Source: Flammula alnicola (Eukaryota > Basidiomycota > Agaricomycetes > Agaricales > Strophariaceae). From it: 64,000 nt of DNA. The stretch is taken from contig JADNRV010000128.1 in NCBI GenBank assembly GCA_015499995.1, forward strand, positions 92,187 to 156,186, given 5' to 3'. How positions within the stretch are numbered: position 1 is the stretch's first letter; each line of letters opens with the position of its first letter. Below, one piece after another: positions 1 to 11,000 of this stretch. The position numbers and the translations under genes are program-made. Below the pieces are notes generated by a model. It ran no database searches. It was not told the origin of the DNA and worked only from the letters and a program-made list of their open reading frames with translations.

Positions 1-605
1 TTGTGTTGGATCATCAGCACAACATAAATTACTATACAATAGCCAAAGCCAGCCAGCCGCCACAATCGCTGATATCCTGTAACGACCAGGACATCCTTTC
101 CGTAGTAGGGATTCGCCCGATTCATAAAACCATTGAGGTCGTATATGAGGAGGAGGAATGCGATTGACAGGAACTGCGAGATGACAAACGCAGTTCGAGT
201 CTTGTGCGTTGGTCGTGGTGGTATGTGGGCAGTCGGTTCATGGGTAAAGTTCACCCCGCGAGGGTTCCCCCAGACGATAATTCCCCACCACAGACGCGAC
301 AGGAATGGGGCTTCGGAAATGTTCTCTTTCTGGCCGACGAGTCGAAGTTCTTTCTGTGGATTGCAGAGAAGGATGTCGGTCGATGCGAATAATACTATCA
401 TGAGTATCCGGGAGCTCATTCCTCTCTCGGTCATCCCCAAATGCAGGAAGTCCATCCTGGTGTATATCATCGCGTACGTCGCAATTGAGGTGATAACGAC
501 GAAGAAGATCCATCGATGTGCTGAGGGTTTAATCGTGTGTGAAAGGATGCCCAAAGACTCTAAGAGAAGCCAAACAGCCAGGTGAAGGTTTGGTTTTGAT
601 TCCAT
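1..605 (-). CDS. MBOAT_2 / wax-synthase-like acyltransferase, N-terminal part (partial)
   Basis: One open frame of about 201 codons starts at the ATG at 605-603 and runs off the left edge. It is membrane protein-like: hydrophobic stretches at the N-terminus, near residues 85-100 and near residues 140-155. The block around residues 103-140 (ELRLVGQK, then SEAPFLSRLWW, then NPRGVNFTHEPT) lines up with the same block in the copies at 19637-20832 and 49905-51110, so all three are one family. By family knowledge these are fungal membrane-bound O-acyltransferases related to plant wax synthase and trichothecene Tri7-like enzymes, probably acylating a lipid or secondary metabolite at the ER. The catalytic WGR-WHQ region lies beyond the edge. 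No intron is needed in the visible part. Substrate unknown. Confidence 0.8.
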   Translation of the reverse strand, partial: MESKPNLHLAVWLLLESLGILSHTIKPSAHRWIFFVVITSIATYAMIYTRMDFLHLGMTERGMSSRILMIVLFASTDILLCNPQKELRLVGQKENISEAPFLSRLWWGIIVWGNPRGVNFTHEPTAHIPPRPTHKTRTAFVISQFLSIAFLLLIYDLNGFMNRANPYYGKDVLVVTGYQRLWRLAGFGYCIVIYVVLMIQH

Positions 606-1025
606 GGTGGACGTTCAAGGGCTTGGAGAAGCGGAGAAAAACCGTTTCACATTTCTCGACATCAATGAATTGGCAATTTTTATGTTTGGTTGGCAGCGCC
701 CAAGCTGCGAGGTTGATCTGGCCAAGATTGGTACGCCCTGGCAGGGCCGCCGTCGATGACATGTTGACCGCGAAGACCGACACGAAATCCCGTTGTCTCA
801 AGGATTGTCTTGAAGTGGCATACGGGAGAGGGCTAGAATTCCAAATAGATGGATGAGTCTGTACCTTTGAGATTTGGCTGAGATGGGGACTATAAATCCT
901 GGACGCGGTCGAAGGAAGTTGTGGCAAGTCGTTGCTGACATGCTGAGGTCGTCACTTGCATGCTGATGATACACGTTACAGATGTCATGACGGCGGGATC
1001 TTTTACGTCTCATGCACATACTGCC

Positions 1026-1726
1026 ATGTTCAAACCTGCTGCCAGAACCCTCCTCGCGTCTTCCTTTCGATCTGCAGCACCGCGAAGCGCGTTTAATCAC
1101 ATCCCAGCTAGAACGGTCGTCACATTGAAAGAAATTAAAGTAAGTAGGTCGCTTTGACTCCAATCATCATCGCAGATAAGTATGCTGACCTTGAGATGAA
1201 TACTCTTTCCAATAGTACACGGCCACTGCTTCGGCGACAGGCGCAGGACGCAATGGCTCGGTGAGCTCAAACGGCTTGGAGCTTAACCTTGCATTGCCCA
1301 AAGAACTCGGAGGAACTGGGAAAGGCGAGAACCCAGAACAACTGTTCGCAATGGGTTATTCCGGTATGTATCAGAACTCTGGCTCACTCGGGCACCTGCA
1401 CGAAATTCACTTGATTTCTTTCTAGCTTGCCTGCTTGGGGCCATTCAAGCAATGGCTAGGAAACTTGGCAAGGAAGAGATGGGGAAGAATGCGGTCGTTC
1501 GCACTAGTGTTCACCTTGGACAACCCACTGACCTCCCGGGCTTCGGACTCTCTGTGGATATCAAGGTTGAAGGCGTTGACGAGGAACTTCTCAAGGCTGG
1601 ACACGACGTAAGTCAGGAGCCTTACAGTGCCGTTCGAATGCTAATCGTATGCGTGATTTTTTCCAGTTCTGCCCATACAGTCGCGCCTTGACAAAAGGAG
1701 CCGTCGTGAATGTTTCCACTGCATAA
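1026..1726 (+). CDS. Ohr/OsmC-family organic hydroperoxide resistance protein
   Basis: Four exons, 1026-1139, 1216-1363, 1426-1607 and 1667-1726, close in frame to give 167 residues. Family knowledge: Ohr enzymes are thiol peroxidases that reduce organic hydroperoxides with a reactive cysteine pair. Both cysteines are visible, the first in MGYSACLLGAIQ and the second in HDFCPYSRA, together with the family block NPEQLFAMGYS and an early GRNGS turn. The first ~28 residues are rich in Ala, Arg and Ser with no acidic residues, which looks like a mitochondrial presequence. Mitochondrial location is inferred, not shown. The start was chosen because the first in-frame ATG that leaves a presequence plus the complete Ohr fold is at 1026; an upstream in-frame ATG at 960 would add an unconserved tail. 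The 2-kb neighbourhood gives no operon-like context. Confidence 0.9.
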
Positions 1727-2063
1727 ACATGGAATTGCTTATGTTCGTCCAACCACTGGACAATTGTAATAGTATCTTATAGATCCTTTTCTCGCGTTGC
1801 GCATGGTTTGGCCCAGGAGGATTCATTATTCAACAATTCAAACAGGATTCTTTACTCTAGAAAACCATGCAATGACGTCACTAGGCGCAGAGTATGCTAG
1901 TTGGGTCAGATAGGCTCGCCTCAACGTTTTACTGACATCTCGTCGCATATTCAATTTGCACTAGGTTGTATAGTCTTATAATTTACCTAAACAGATTACA
2001 TATATACTGATTAATTACGATTATAGATATGCACTTGTTCTGACAGTCCAGATCCTGTAGGAG
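1727..2063. other. Intergenic, convergent 3' ends
   Basis: AT-rich spacer between the end of the Ohr gene and the end of the minus-strand F-box gene. It holds several AATAA-like stretches that could serve as polyadenylation signals for both. No gene or repeat recognised. Confidence 0.5.
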
Positions 2064-3362
2064 TCATCCACAGCTAATGCTCAACTCCACGGCGGGGGTA
2101 AGCCATTGTGTCAGAGCCAATTTCAGTCTGTCAATGCCACCGAGTGCGCTCTCCTCAATGCAGGTATCGTAAATACGGCACTTCTTCAGTAACGGAATAA
2201 TGACCCGGTTTTCGTGTAAATGGAGAGCATAGAGGACATTGGCGGACACCAACGATATGTCCAATATTTCAAGGGCTGGAGTGAGTTCGAGTAGTGCACG
2301 TAAATCGCCAGACGAGTGTGTGGTTGCCATACAGACGACAAGCGCCTTCAGACGACAGGGTGTGTCGGAACGAGAAATCATCGAGATGAGGGTCGCTAAC
2401 GGCATATTTCCGTCAATCTCCAGTACTTCGATAGCAGGGACTGTAATTCTGTCGAGGAAGCTAATATAAGAATAATGGAAACAGTCGGAGAGCCTAAGTT
2501 TACGGAGACGGGGAAGAATGATGGGGGGAAATGAGAAAGAAACTCCAAGCATATCCGCACAAAGTATGAGCGTCTCCAAGAAAGGAGACGCAAGGACTTG
2601 CTGGAGTTCGTGAATGGCGAGTCTGCTTGACGAATGATCCTTGTAATAAACCAGTTGAGAAAATGGCAACTTTATTGTATGATTGTCGGCCAAATTCAGA
2701 TCAAGCTCAACTTCTCGAAGTTTAGGGGCAACTTCGAAGGCATCGAACTGTAGGGGTGAAAACGTGGTGCTAGCCCTTCCTGCGTATGTAGTGACCGTCA
2801 AAGCCCGGAGCGTTGGAAGGCGCCTTTTGATCGGTTCAAATGCGGCCAGTGTAGCAAAAGATGCGTACACGGTGACATATTGCCATCTTTCGCAATGTCG
2901 CAGAAGGAGATTGATAATAGGGTGTGTACTGTACTCGAACTGGTGTGAAAAGTAAAAGTATATGTCGAGCGGTGCCTCCCCCGTTCGTCGGAGTAGCTCC
3001 TTCAGGACGTCGAGTTGGAACTGGGTATCAGGCGTCTTTCGGACCAATGGCAAATGGTTCCAGAGAGAGGGAAGGGATAGGGCGATGGCTCTCCAAGATC
3101 GACACACTTGGGAAACTGCCCATGGGAGGTCTTTGCTGCTGGGCCAGTTTTGCGCGGAGTCAGGGTAGATTTGCAAACATGGTGAGAGCCAGACAAATAT
3201 CTCCCGCAAAAGTTCGAAAGGCAGGCGTCGCATTGGTGACAGGACCCTAATGTGTTGAGAGATGAATGTCAGGGCTTTTTGCACCTTACGCTGCTTGACG
3301 TCCCTCCGCCAACGGCTGTCCAAGTCGTCAATCTCCTCAAACAGGATGTCCTCGGCATCCAT
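2064..3362 (-). CDS. F-box-type protein with leucine-rich C-terminal half
   Basis: Uninterrupted 432-codon frame. Near residues 44-95 it has the F-box-like pattern typical of the large Agaricomycete family: a basic helix, then RLPFELLREIFVWLSPC, then a tryptophan-containing segment (VCRSWRAIALSLPSLW). Roughly residues 170-400 are irregular leucine-rich repeats. By family knowledge such proteins are substrate adaptors of SCF ubiquitin ligases. The frame stays open and family-like upstream of the ATG to about 3534 (LLWSNHAPPSD precedes it), but no ATG occurs there before a stop, so a small 5' exon is probably missing and the true protein is 50-60 residues longer. A decayed relative lies at 21421-22650. 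Confidence 0.75.
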   Translation of the reverse strand: MDAEDILFEEIDDLDSRWRRDVKQRKVQKALTFISQHIRVLSPMRRLPFELLREIFVWLSPCLQIYPDSAQNWPSSKDLPWAVSQVCRSWRAIALSLPSLWNHLPLVRKTPDTQFQLDVLKELLRRTGEAPLDIYFYFSHQFEYSTHPIINLLLRHCERWQYVTVYASFATLAAFEPIKRRLPTLRALTVTTYAGRASTTFSPLQFDAFEVAPKLREVELDLNLADNHTIKLPFSQLVYYKDHSSSRLAIHELQQVLASPFLETLILCADMLGVSFSFPPIILPRLRKLRLSDCFHYSYISFLDRITVPAIEVLEIDGNMPLATLISMISRSDTPCRLKALVVCMATTHSSGDLRALLELTPALEILDISLVSANVLYALHLHENRVIIPLLKKCRIYDTCIEESALGGIDRLKLALTQWLTPAVELSISCG

Positions 3363-3599
3363 GATGGCGTTGCGGATGAGGGTAATCTCAGAGTCAGAAG
3401 GTGGCGCGTGATTCGACCACAGGAGGTGTGGCGTCGGTGAATCTGGGAGTTTGAGCCCATAACCATTCCACAGGAAAGGAAGAATCTTGTCTTCAGCGGC
3501 CTTTAGAAGATTTGATGAGCGAGGCAGAGTGGTCGAATCTGAAATGCACGCACCGCTAATAATTTGAACATTGCAAGAGGGGTATTCACCTAGTATAAC

Positions 3600-4459
3600 C
3601 TGAGGGCCACAAGGGGCCAGAGATTCGATAACGGGTTTTTAAAGCGTGGACAGTTATGTTCTATTTGGAGGCTGTGGGCGCATTGCACTGCCGGGCATCG
3701 CCGCACACTGTCACTTGAGAAAGTCAACTATACTTAGTGCATGGAATCAGAGTTGTCGGTAGATAGCGGAAATTATAGGGGGATAAGAAGAACCGATTCG
3801 AGTCCAAAAGGCAAGGTCAAAGGGTGTTGGAATTATGTTGAAGAATATAGTAAGTACTACTTACTGGTCAAGTAAGTATAAGTACTCGACCTGTTCAGAC
3901 TTGCTTCAAATTCCAAGGTTATTAAGATCTGTTAAAAATTCTTCTTTGTGCGTTCAAAATAGAGGTGCTGCTATCACACACCTACGAATGTTGGTCTTCA
4001 TAAAGCGGGACATGGTGGTGCGATCAAGCCTGTCAACAACTTTTTCGACGCACACTCCGGACTTACGTTAGCAGACTGTTGTCATTCCTCCGCGATGGCG
4101 TGTGAACCAAATAAATGGTCACTTTCCGCCTTTGCCGTCGGAAGCCTTTCCCCATTCTCCACAATCAGGCGCCCAACTTCAAGTTCGAGAAAAATATCAC
4201 CGCATAGGTTCAAGATTAGTACGAGATGTCTAGGCTCGTACTACAAATAAACTCACTTAATAACTGCCTGGAGTTTTATTCGACAGTCCCAGAGTCAGGG
4301 TCATCTTTAGACTCCGAGGATGTCTCTAAAGTCGAACAACGCCTCGAGCCCGTTTTTGACGGGTCATAATTCTCTATAAATTTCAGCGCCCAACCAACTC
4401 CGATCGCAGCTTTGAAATCACCCAACCAACACCACTTTCTACCCAAACTTTCCACTTGA
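3600..4459. other. Intergenic region between divergent F-box genes
   Basis: About 860 bp upstream of both the minus-strand gene ending near 3600 and the plus-strand gene starting at 4460. It contains short AGTACTTAC/GTAAGTA palindromic stretches at 3845-3890 but no coding signal. It must hold the promoters of both genes. Confidence 0.4.
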
Positions 4460-5438
4460 ATGCAGATGTCCCAGCTGAAAGACGACCACAAAGTTGTTCT
4501 GCCATACGAATTGGAACGTGACATCTTTGAGCTTGCTGCCCGGGCATTTCCAGGGTATGCTCTCGAACTGGCCACAATCTCTAGATATGTACAACAATGG
4601 TACGTTAATCGTTATAAATTTCGTGAAGGAATTACAGGCTGATTTGTCGTGGGCTGTCGACAGGACGGAAGCCTTGATATATGAGACCGTCGTGCTGGAA
4701 TCACCACTTGCGACCGACCTCTTTCTACGAACATTCGATGCTCGACCTCCGAGCTTCTTCGCAAAGAACGTCAAACGGTTGTATTTAACCGAGGTCGTCT
4801 CCTTTTACGAGGCACAGAGGATTTTAGCACGGTGCACAGGCGTAACGGAGACCACTTGCTGGGTCTACCCTCACAGCTTCAAGGACAATCTTCTCCCACA
4901 GCTCCCTACCCACAACCTACAACGACTTTCCATTCCTCTTGAAGCTCTGTGGGGCATATCCCCCCTCTTGCCACATTTTACGGCCAGCTTGTTTCCCAAC
5001 CTATCCCATCTCGAGATTGTCAACCCACCTGCTGTACATCCGACCCTGCAAATTGACTGGGATGGCCTCGTTGCACTTCCACGCCTGACACACCTCGCAC
5101 TTGGGGAGCTGTGTTACGACGACCATGCCTACTTCATTCCACCTCTTGGACGACTCCTAGATGAATGCCAGCAGCTCAAAGGTTTGGTTCTTCTTACGTG
5201 TGACAAGCTATTCATAGACGCTCTCCGGAAGTCTGGAATAGACACCGATTTCAGGGTTCTCGTTCAGCCCGAATTCCACTGCGCAGTTACGATATCTGAG
5301 CACTGGAAAGGTGTGAGGCAAGGAGGCCCAGACTTTTGGAATATGGCCGAGAGTTTGTTGCAACTTGCCCAAAAATGCAGTACGCATGTATTCACATCGT
5401 GTTCGATCCTTTATTTGACTGACATCCGACGGTTGTAG
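4460..5438 (+). CDS. Short F-box-family-like protein of Agaricomycete type
   Basis: Two exons, 4460-4599 and 4664-5438, give about 304 residues. Exon 1 carries the degenerate F-box start (LPYELERDIFELAARAFPG). The splice from VQQW into TEALIYETVVL restores the family block in which the word LIYETV follows the first helices; the frame is wrong without that intron. The rest is leucine-rich with a central FPNLSHLEIV repeat. This resembles a common mushroom family of about 300-residue proteins of unknown function, distantly F-box-like. The 3' end is uncertain: a second 59-bp intron starting at 5381 would replace the last ~20 residues and move the stop to about 5504. Confidence 0.7.
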
Positions 5439-5586
5439 GAGATCACACCGAATGCGCACCGCGACAGAGCCACAATTCTTCCCTCAGCTTGATCCAATCC
5501 TAAATTATTCAATGGTTCTGGAGAACCCGAACATCTAGAGCTCACTACTATGAATATCAATTCTATTTATAATCTACCTACTATTT

Positions 5587-6336
5587 TTATACCCGCTCCA
5601 TTCTCTTTATTACAACGTCTCTTACTCCAGAAACCCAGTCATCCCAACATACGGAAAGAATCGCGCTATCGCGTCCATTACCCTCCCCCCTCTTCTCACT
5701 CACTGGTTTTCCCTCCTTACCAACAGGGAGCACCCACGTCCACCGCATCACCCCTTCCTTCACAAAGCCCATCTTCTCCGCAGCCGCAATACTCGCCACA
5801 TTAAATGGATTTGCGGACCACGTCACGCGTCTGAACCCCAGCCCGCCCTGCGACGGAACGTCGAGGACATACTTCAACAGCAACCCGATGGCATTGGCCG
5901 ACACGAACGTCCGCTGGAACTCGGTCAGGATTATGACCGGTCCGATCTCGAGCGAGAGGTTTTGTGGCGAGCCGTGAAGCCACCCGATGGCGCCAGCGAT
6001 GCGCCCCGCGATCCTCGCGTCGTCGCTTGGTTTTGTTTTATCGACGATGGCGAATAGTACGCAGCCGGTGTCTTGCCGGACGAAGTCGAGGAACCAGAGG
6101 AAGGAGTCGAAGGTGGGCCATGATCCTGGAAGATATTTTACAAGGACGGCTTCGTCTTTGGCGAAGGGAGTGTAGAAGGGCTCTCCGTGTATGGCAGGGT
6201 TAAAAGGGACGAGTTGGACGCGTTCTGTCTCGAGTAGTGGTGGAACACGAATGCTGCTGTTAAGGTCGTATGGATCTTGGAACGAAATGCCGGCTGTGGC
6301 GATGTCTGGTGCCTTGTACGAGTTGATAAATGACAT
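5587..6336 (-). CDS. GNAT-family N-acetyltransferase
   Basis: Intronless 249-residue protein. The order of elements is that of the Acetyltransf_3 (RimJ/RimL-like) branch of GNAT enzymes: an N-terminal ERVQLVPFNPAIHG strand and turn, a middle AGAIGWLHGSP strand, a LSLEIGPVIIL strand, and the acetyl-CoA-proximal segment ending SAAAEKMGFVKEGVMR, where NPFNVASIAAAEKMGF is the classic late motif. By family knowledge it transfers acetyl from acetyl-CoA to an amine; the substrate is unknown. The start at 6336 (MSFINSYKAP) is preferred over an upstream TTG because it has an A-rich leader. Upstream sequence from 6354 belongs to a small inverted-repeat element, so the 5' UTR and promoter have been changed by an insertion. 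Confidence 0.85.
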   Translation of the reverse strand: MSFINSYKAPDIATAGISFQDPYDLNSSIRVPPLLETERVQLVPFNPAIHGEPFYTPFAKDEAVLVKYLPGSWPTFDSFLWFLDFVRQDTGCVLFAIVDKTKPSDDARIAGRIAGAIGWLHGSPQNLSLEIGPVIILTEFQRTFVSANAIGLLLKYVLDVPSQGGLGFRRVTWSANPFNVASIAAAEKMGFVKEGVMRWTWVLPVGKEGKPVSEKRGEGNGRDSAILSVCWDDWVSGVRDVVIKRMERV

Positions 6337-6353
6337 TTTGTTGAGGGGATTTA

Positions 6354-6558
6354 CAGCCAAATTCAAAACGATAGGCCATCAGAAAAAAAACATCTACATA
6401 GCGGACCCAAATATTCAATCCCCGACAGGGCACACATAAAATTACATAATCTCTCCAAGCAGCTCGCCCAAACACCGGCGACCATTTCGGATCATGGAAT
6501 TTCAGCTCCGCCCACCAAGTATCTTTTTTGTGATGGCCTATCGTTTTGAATCTGGCTG
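6354..6558. mobile_element. MITE with ~38-bp terminal inverted repeats and TA target duplication
   Basis: The left end (from CAGCCAAATTCAAAACGA) and the right end are inverted copies matching over about 38 bp with two mismatches. TA dinucleotides sit directly outside both ends (6352-6353 and 6559-6560). Length is 205 bp and there is no coding capacity. TA duplication with a CAG terminus is what Tc1/mariner and pogo-like elements leave, so this is probably a non-autonomous member of that superfamily. It lies 17 bp upstream of the GNAT start codon. Confidence 0.8.
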
Positions 6559-6716
6559 TAATCACTGATATTCCTGAGTACGATATGTAGGGCTTAAAAG
6601 TTGAAATGACTCATCGCCTAATCGGCTGAGCGTGTCGGCTCGCGTATGCTTAGTGATGGTACTTATTAATAGTCTGGAAGGTGTGATACTCCAAGTTATA
6701 AGTTACTAGAAGTTGA

Positions 6717-6733
6717 ACCGTGCTTCGCACGGT
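6717..6733. repeat. Perfect hairpin, 7-bp stem and TTC loop
   Basis: ACCGTGC, TTC, GCACGGT. The stem is perfect and GC-rich in an AT-rich setting. Such hairpins occur close to the ends of Helitron-type elements, but no flanking terminus could be fixed here. Confidence 0.6.
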
Positions 6734-7165
6734 CTTTCGATGTTTCAATATTGGAGTGTATATAAATTTTGAGCTTGATGATCCTTGAAGTGAGTTCAAA
6801 ATGTGTGTTATTAAACTACTCAAGATTTATATTCCGGATTGCCCCACTGAATGAAAGAAATTTCTGGTTTGATTTCCAACTAAATTAAACTGCAAGAAAT
6901 AACCAATAGAATTAATAGTAATACCCGTACCCTACCCGTGTGTAGCACCCCTTATGACTCAGAGGTATGCAGTAGTGGAAGGAGGGTGCGCGCGGACATG
7001 AGACGGGCGCCTGCGAGATCGAGCCGTATGTGCCAGGCATCGGCTAGACCTGCTAGACCACCACCGGCCCGAAATCGAGACACAGCCATATCCTTTTTTG
7101 GTACTTGTCTATTGCGTTTGCCTACGTGAGAAAGTGCCTTGTCGTATTATGATACTAGCATTTGA

Positions 7166-7182
7166 CCCGGGCTTTGCCCGGG
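7166..7182. repeat. Perfect hairpin, 7-bp stem and TTT loop
   Basis: CCCGGGC, TTT, GCCCGGG, followed by a second weaker inverted pair (GGGC/GCCC around GTGCAC). Same design and size as the hairpin at 6717-6733, about 450 bp away. Confidence 0.6.
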
Positions 7183-7325
7183 GCGTGCACCGTGCCCCTG
7201 AGCCAATAAATATTATATTATTTGTCTCGACTCTCTAGTTTGTCTTCCATAAACACTCAGTTAGACAGACTGTATCATGTTGCCACCTCATCCCATGAAA
7301 TATCTTTCTGACTCGACTATTAAAT

Positions 7326-7593
7326 ATTGAATTAGAAGCCCATAGAATTAGAGCCTTGTAGAGTAAGTACTAAGAGCTCTATAGAGTAAGAGCCCTGTAG
7401 AATAAGCAGCTCATGGCATAAGCAGTTCATACATTAGTAGCTTATAGAATTAGTAGCTTGTAGAATTAGAGCCTCATAGAATAATATAATAAGAGGCTTG
7501 TAGAATTATATAATTAGTAGCCTGTAGAATTAGAGCTTTGTGGAATTAGAGCTTTGTAGAATAAGAGGCTTGTAGAATTAGAGGCTCAGAATT
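7326..7593. repeat. Imperfect minisatellite, ~16-bp unit
   Basis: About 15 diverged copies of a unit close to TTGTAGAATTAGAGCC. The spacing varies by a few bases, so the array is old. No coding potential. Confidence 0.75.
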
Positions 7594-8044
7594 CTTGTGA
7601 GATACAACATGCCTTTAGCAGTATGTAAGCATTAAGAAATGAAAATAAAGAGAGAGAGAAGAAAATATCCTAAGTATCTACAGATATCCTTATGTGGGAA
7701 TTGTCTAGAGCTCGGCCAGTGCGCGGTGATGGCGGCGAGGCAGCGACGTCATTGGACCCTGCATATGTTGCCTCTTTATACCACGTGATGGGAACTCGCC
7801 CACGTGATGGGAACCGCCCTGCTTTTATAATATAGATAGATTGGTGACCGGTGACCTCAAAATTCCGAATACACCAACATCGATTGCCATTCCAACACCT
7901 CCACAGCGAGAGCCCATTCATAAGTATACGATAAGAAAAGTCACCGAAATATTATAGTAAATAGTAGAAAGAAATGAGCCCCAAAGAAAAAAAAACAGTG
8001 CGAAAAAAAGGACGCCGACGATCACTGGCATATATGTATAGTCC

Positions 8045-11000
8045 TCAAAACTCTTCGGCGCATCGACAATCACAATCAGCTACAGGACAAACATCATGGG
8101 TTCTCCCTGCATCTTCGCCTAGGAACCATTCAAGGATGTGGACAGCATGTCCTCCGTGGCGGCAGGTCTGGCATATGACAATGGCGTCGTCGAAGGTATC
8201 TGGATGTAATGCAATGTCAATTTGCACAAATGAGGGCCAATTTACAAGAACTAACCTCGGTGGTGGGTGTACCCAAGGTCAACTTCACGTGCTGCGTCGT
8301 GTACAATCGACAGTGTCATCAAGCATACAGAACACCTCGGCAGCTCGCGACTACAACTCTCGCATGCGGTAGGCTAGAAAAATAGTAAGGATACTTGATT
8401 AAACAAGGCAGAGAATATGAATGACTGACTCGTGCTTTCTGTTGTGCAGCAAGCAAGACCCCCGTATTGCGGACGGGCTTGCTACAGTAATGACACCGTA
8501 TCAGAATCTGCCTTGGTGCCCAGTCTTCAGGAACTGTATCGCCCGTCTGCATTCCTCCTTGCAGCAGTTGACCTCGTTCAATGTCAAAACCAACACGAAG
8601 ATGATGAAGCTTGAAACCATCCAGCAAGTCTCGGTACGTTTCCAGCCACCTCTCCGCTCTCCTATCTTTGAACTTCTGTGGGCACACATACGAGCTGAGG
8701 ATGGCTGCTGACTGTACGTCGCCTGTGCGATCCACGTACGCCTGGAGGATGTTCATTCCAGTAGGTGTCAGACCTGTGACGACGAGGGCGTCGACATCGC
8801 CGTGCAGGCAGGCATGTTCGACTGTACGTCGGAGGTAAGAGGAGAGAGTTTTGTCGTCGAGGAACTGGAAGGCGATGATGAGGCGCTCGCGGAAGGGAAT
8901 AACTTCTTCGTCGAGGACCTCGCCCCAATCTCCCATAGCAAGATGCGTCAGCATCATTCTGAAATATGGGTCGTGAAGCCGAATAATAAGACGGGCATAA
9001 TGTTCTCGTATTTCGAGACCTCTCGCCGAGCCAGAGTGGGTCGAAAGAGGTGTTAGAGCAGCTATTGTGCCGGACATCATCTGATGTGTTTCATCTACAA
9101 ATAATACTTAGTGCGTGTAAGATTCTCCAAGGAAATTAAGCTTACCGTCGCTCCTCATGAGGAGATCAGCTGCCTTGCCAAACTGGCCAGTGAAGACCAA
9201 CCAGCATGCAGCCTTGGACAGCCTTCCATCCTTTTCCCACCTATAACGGTACATCGTCACCTCCAAAAGTCTAAATCGAAAAAGATCAACTACTAACCGT
9301 TTGATAGAAGCCGCAATTTCCTCCTCTCTGAGGCTCCACCCACAAACATGCAACGCAACCTGCCTCTGTACCAACTTACTCGTCGCCACAGGAGGCTTCC
9401 AGCTCCACCGATCGATGCCTCTCCTCGCCGCCAACGTCGCTAGCGCAGCAGACCAGTTACCATGCAAGTCATCTGCGGGCGAATGGCTTCGCCGAGAAGC
9501 ATGGCCTTGGTTTCCCGTGACAGGGAGGTCGAGGAGCAGTGACCGCTGGATAGCGATAGGGGTATCGTCGGACAGGTGTGATTGTGGGGTAGCGGCATCG
9601 GTTGCTGGAAAGCCCTCCCAGATGCCCATGAGGCCGTGATAGGAGAAGTCGTAGCCGTGCAGGCGCGGCGTTGGAACGCAGAGAACGTCTTGAGAATCTG
9701 TTGCACAAAAATTAGATAAAACTTTCCAATGAAAAAGCGCATCGACGTACGATGAATCCAAGCCCAGAGGTCAGATAGCATCTGCGTCGTCCCGTCGGAT
9801 GGTTCGTGGTCATCTTGGGTAACACTGACATTCAGCTGAGGCTGTCGAACTGGGTCAATCTTACCCCTCGAAGAAGCAACAACCTGGCATCCGTACCTGA
9901 CTCAACCCATACCCTGCCTTGACTCTGCGTCTCATGATCATGGAGATATCATCCTGCACAACATGAGTAACCCCCTGCCTCTTCGCTTCTCTAGGCTTCT
10001 GCAATGCACGCTCGACAACACGACGCTCAACGACGGGTGGCTCGTTCGGCTCCTCAGCAGGTATCGTGTCCGTTCGCGACAGAGATCGTCTTTGCAACGC
10101 GCTGGGTTCGCCTCTTTCACTGGTTCTGTACTTGCGAACCGATGCTGGACTGTAGGTCCTCGGCTGGCCAGGTCTCGTCGCCGAAAGACCTGTGGGTTTC
10201 GCCGACAGCGCAGGAAAGCCGTCGTCGTCACCTCTGCCAAATAGGGGTGGTATTGCAGTAGGTACCGCTGGTAGAGGTATGTGGGGACCGGTAGAGGTTC
10301 CTGAACGACCTCGCACCCGCGATTCCTCTCGTGATGGACCGGATCTAGAGCGAGACCCTCTTGCCTTCTCGCCGCTACCCTTGTATTTAAATGCCGCTGC
10401 TGAAGTTGGCGGATGCACAACATCCGGATTGAACTCGTCGTCGGATTCCGGGTCCTTGTAGCCTTCCAACACCTTCAATCCGAGACCTCCTCCGATAGCC
10501 AGGTCTCCCCTGGCACTCCAGGCCACTTGCTTGGCAGTGTCATGGATGGCATATACCTCGAGGTCTCCATCTTTATTGACTACCATGACGTTTGAAGTAA
10601 GCGAGGGCGAAGGCTTGTTATGCGGAACAAGGGCAAAGGAAGCTAAGGGCCGAGGAAAGTACTTCGCTGTGGGCAAGAAATCGAGTTAAAAGAGAGGAAC
10701 AAAACGAATATAAAATGAAAGCTCACTTCTACGTGTGTCCGCGAGGACAAATGCAGGTTGGGTAGGAAGTTCCAACGAAGCTGACAAACTTTCTTTAGGC
10801 GACTGCTGCAACTGACTTTGTCGATCTCCTCCTGTCGGCCAAGGCAAGTTTGCGGCCCAAGAGCGCCTTGTGGCTCGAATAGAATCTTTCGAGCTCCTTG
10901 TTTCACCGTCTGATGACCCCCCACCGGCAACGCTTCCTTCTACAGCATGCATCCTAGATTCTGCCAAGTCCCAGAACCGCACATAACTGGACTCTCTTTC

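Larger units (their letters stand above)
6559..8044. other. Gene-poor, repeat-rich gap
   Basis: No gene recognised. It contains two very stable 17-nt hairpins (6717-6733 and 7166-7182), an imperfect minisatellite (7326-7593), and a doubled CACGTGATGGGAAC word near 7780-7815. Short open frames here show no family resemblance. Confidence 0.5.

Noticed and set aside
133..585. 150-codon plus-strand frame
   Set aside because: Antisense to the MBOAT_2 frame, which is supported by two paralogues.
5381..5504. Extra 3' intron and last exon for the short F-box-like gene
   Set aside because: The splice signals are plausible but no conserved residues lie on either version, so the simpler stop at 5438 was kept.
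8045..9761. Separate small gene with a zinc finger
   Set aside because: The exon phases connect it to the WD40 part upstream, and the order WD40, solenoid, zinc ribbon is that of Mios/Sea4, so it is one gene.
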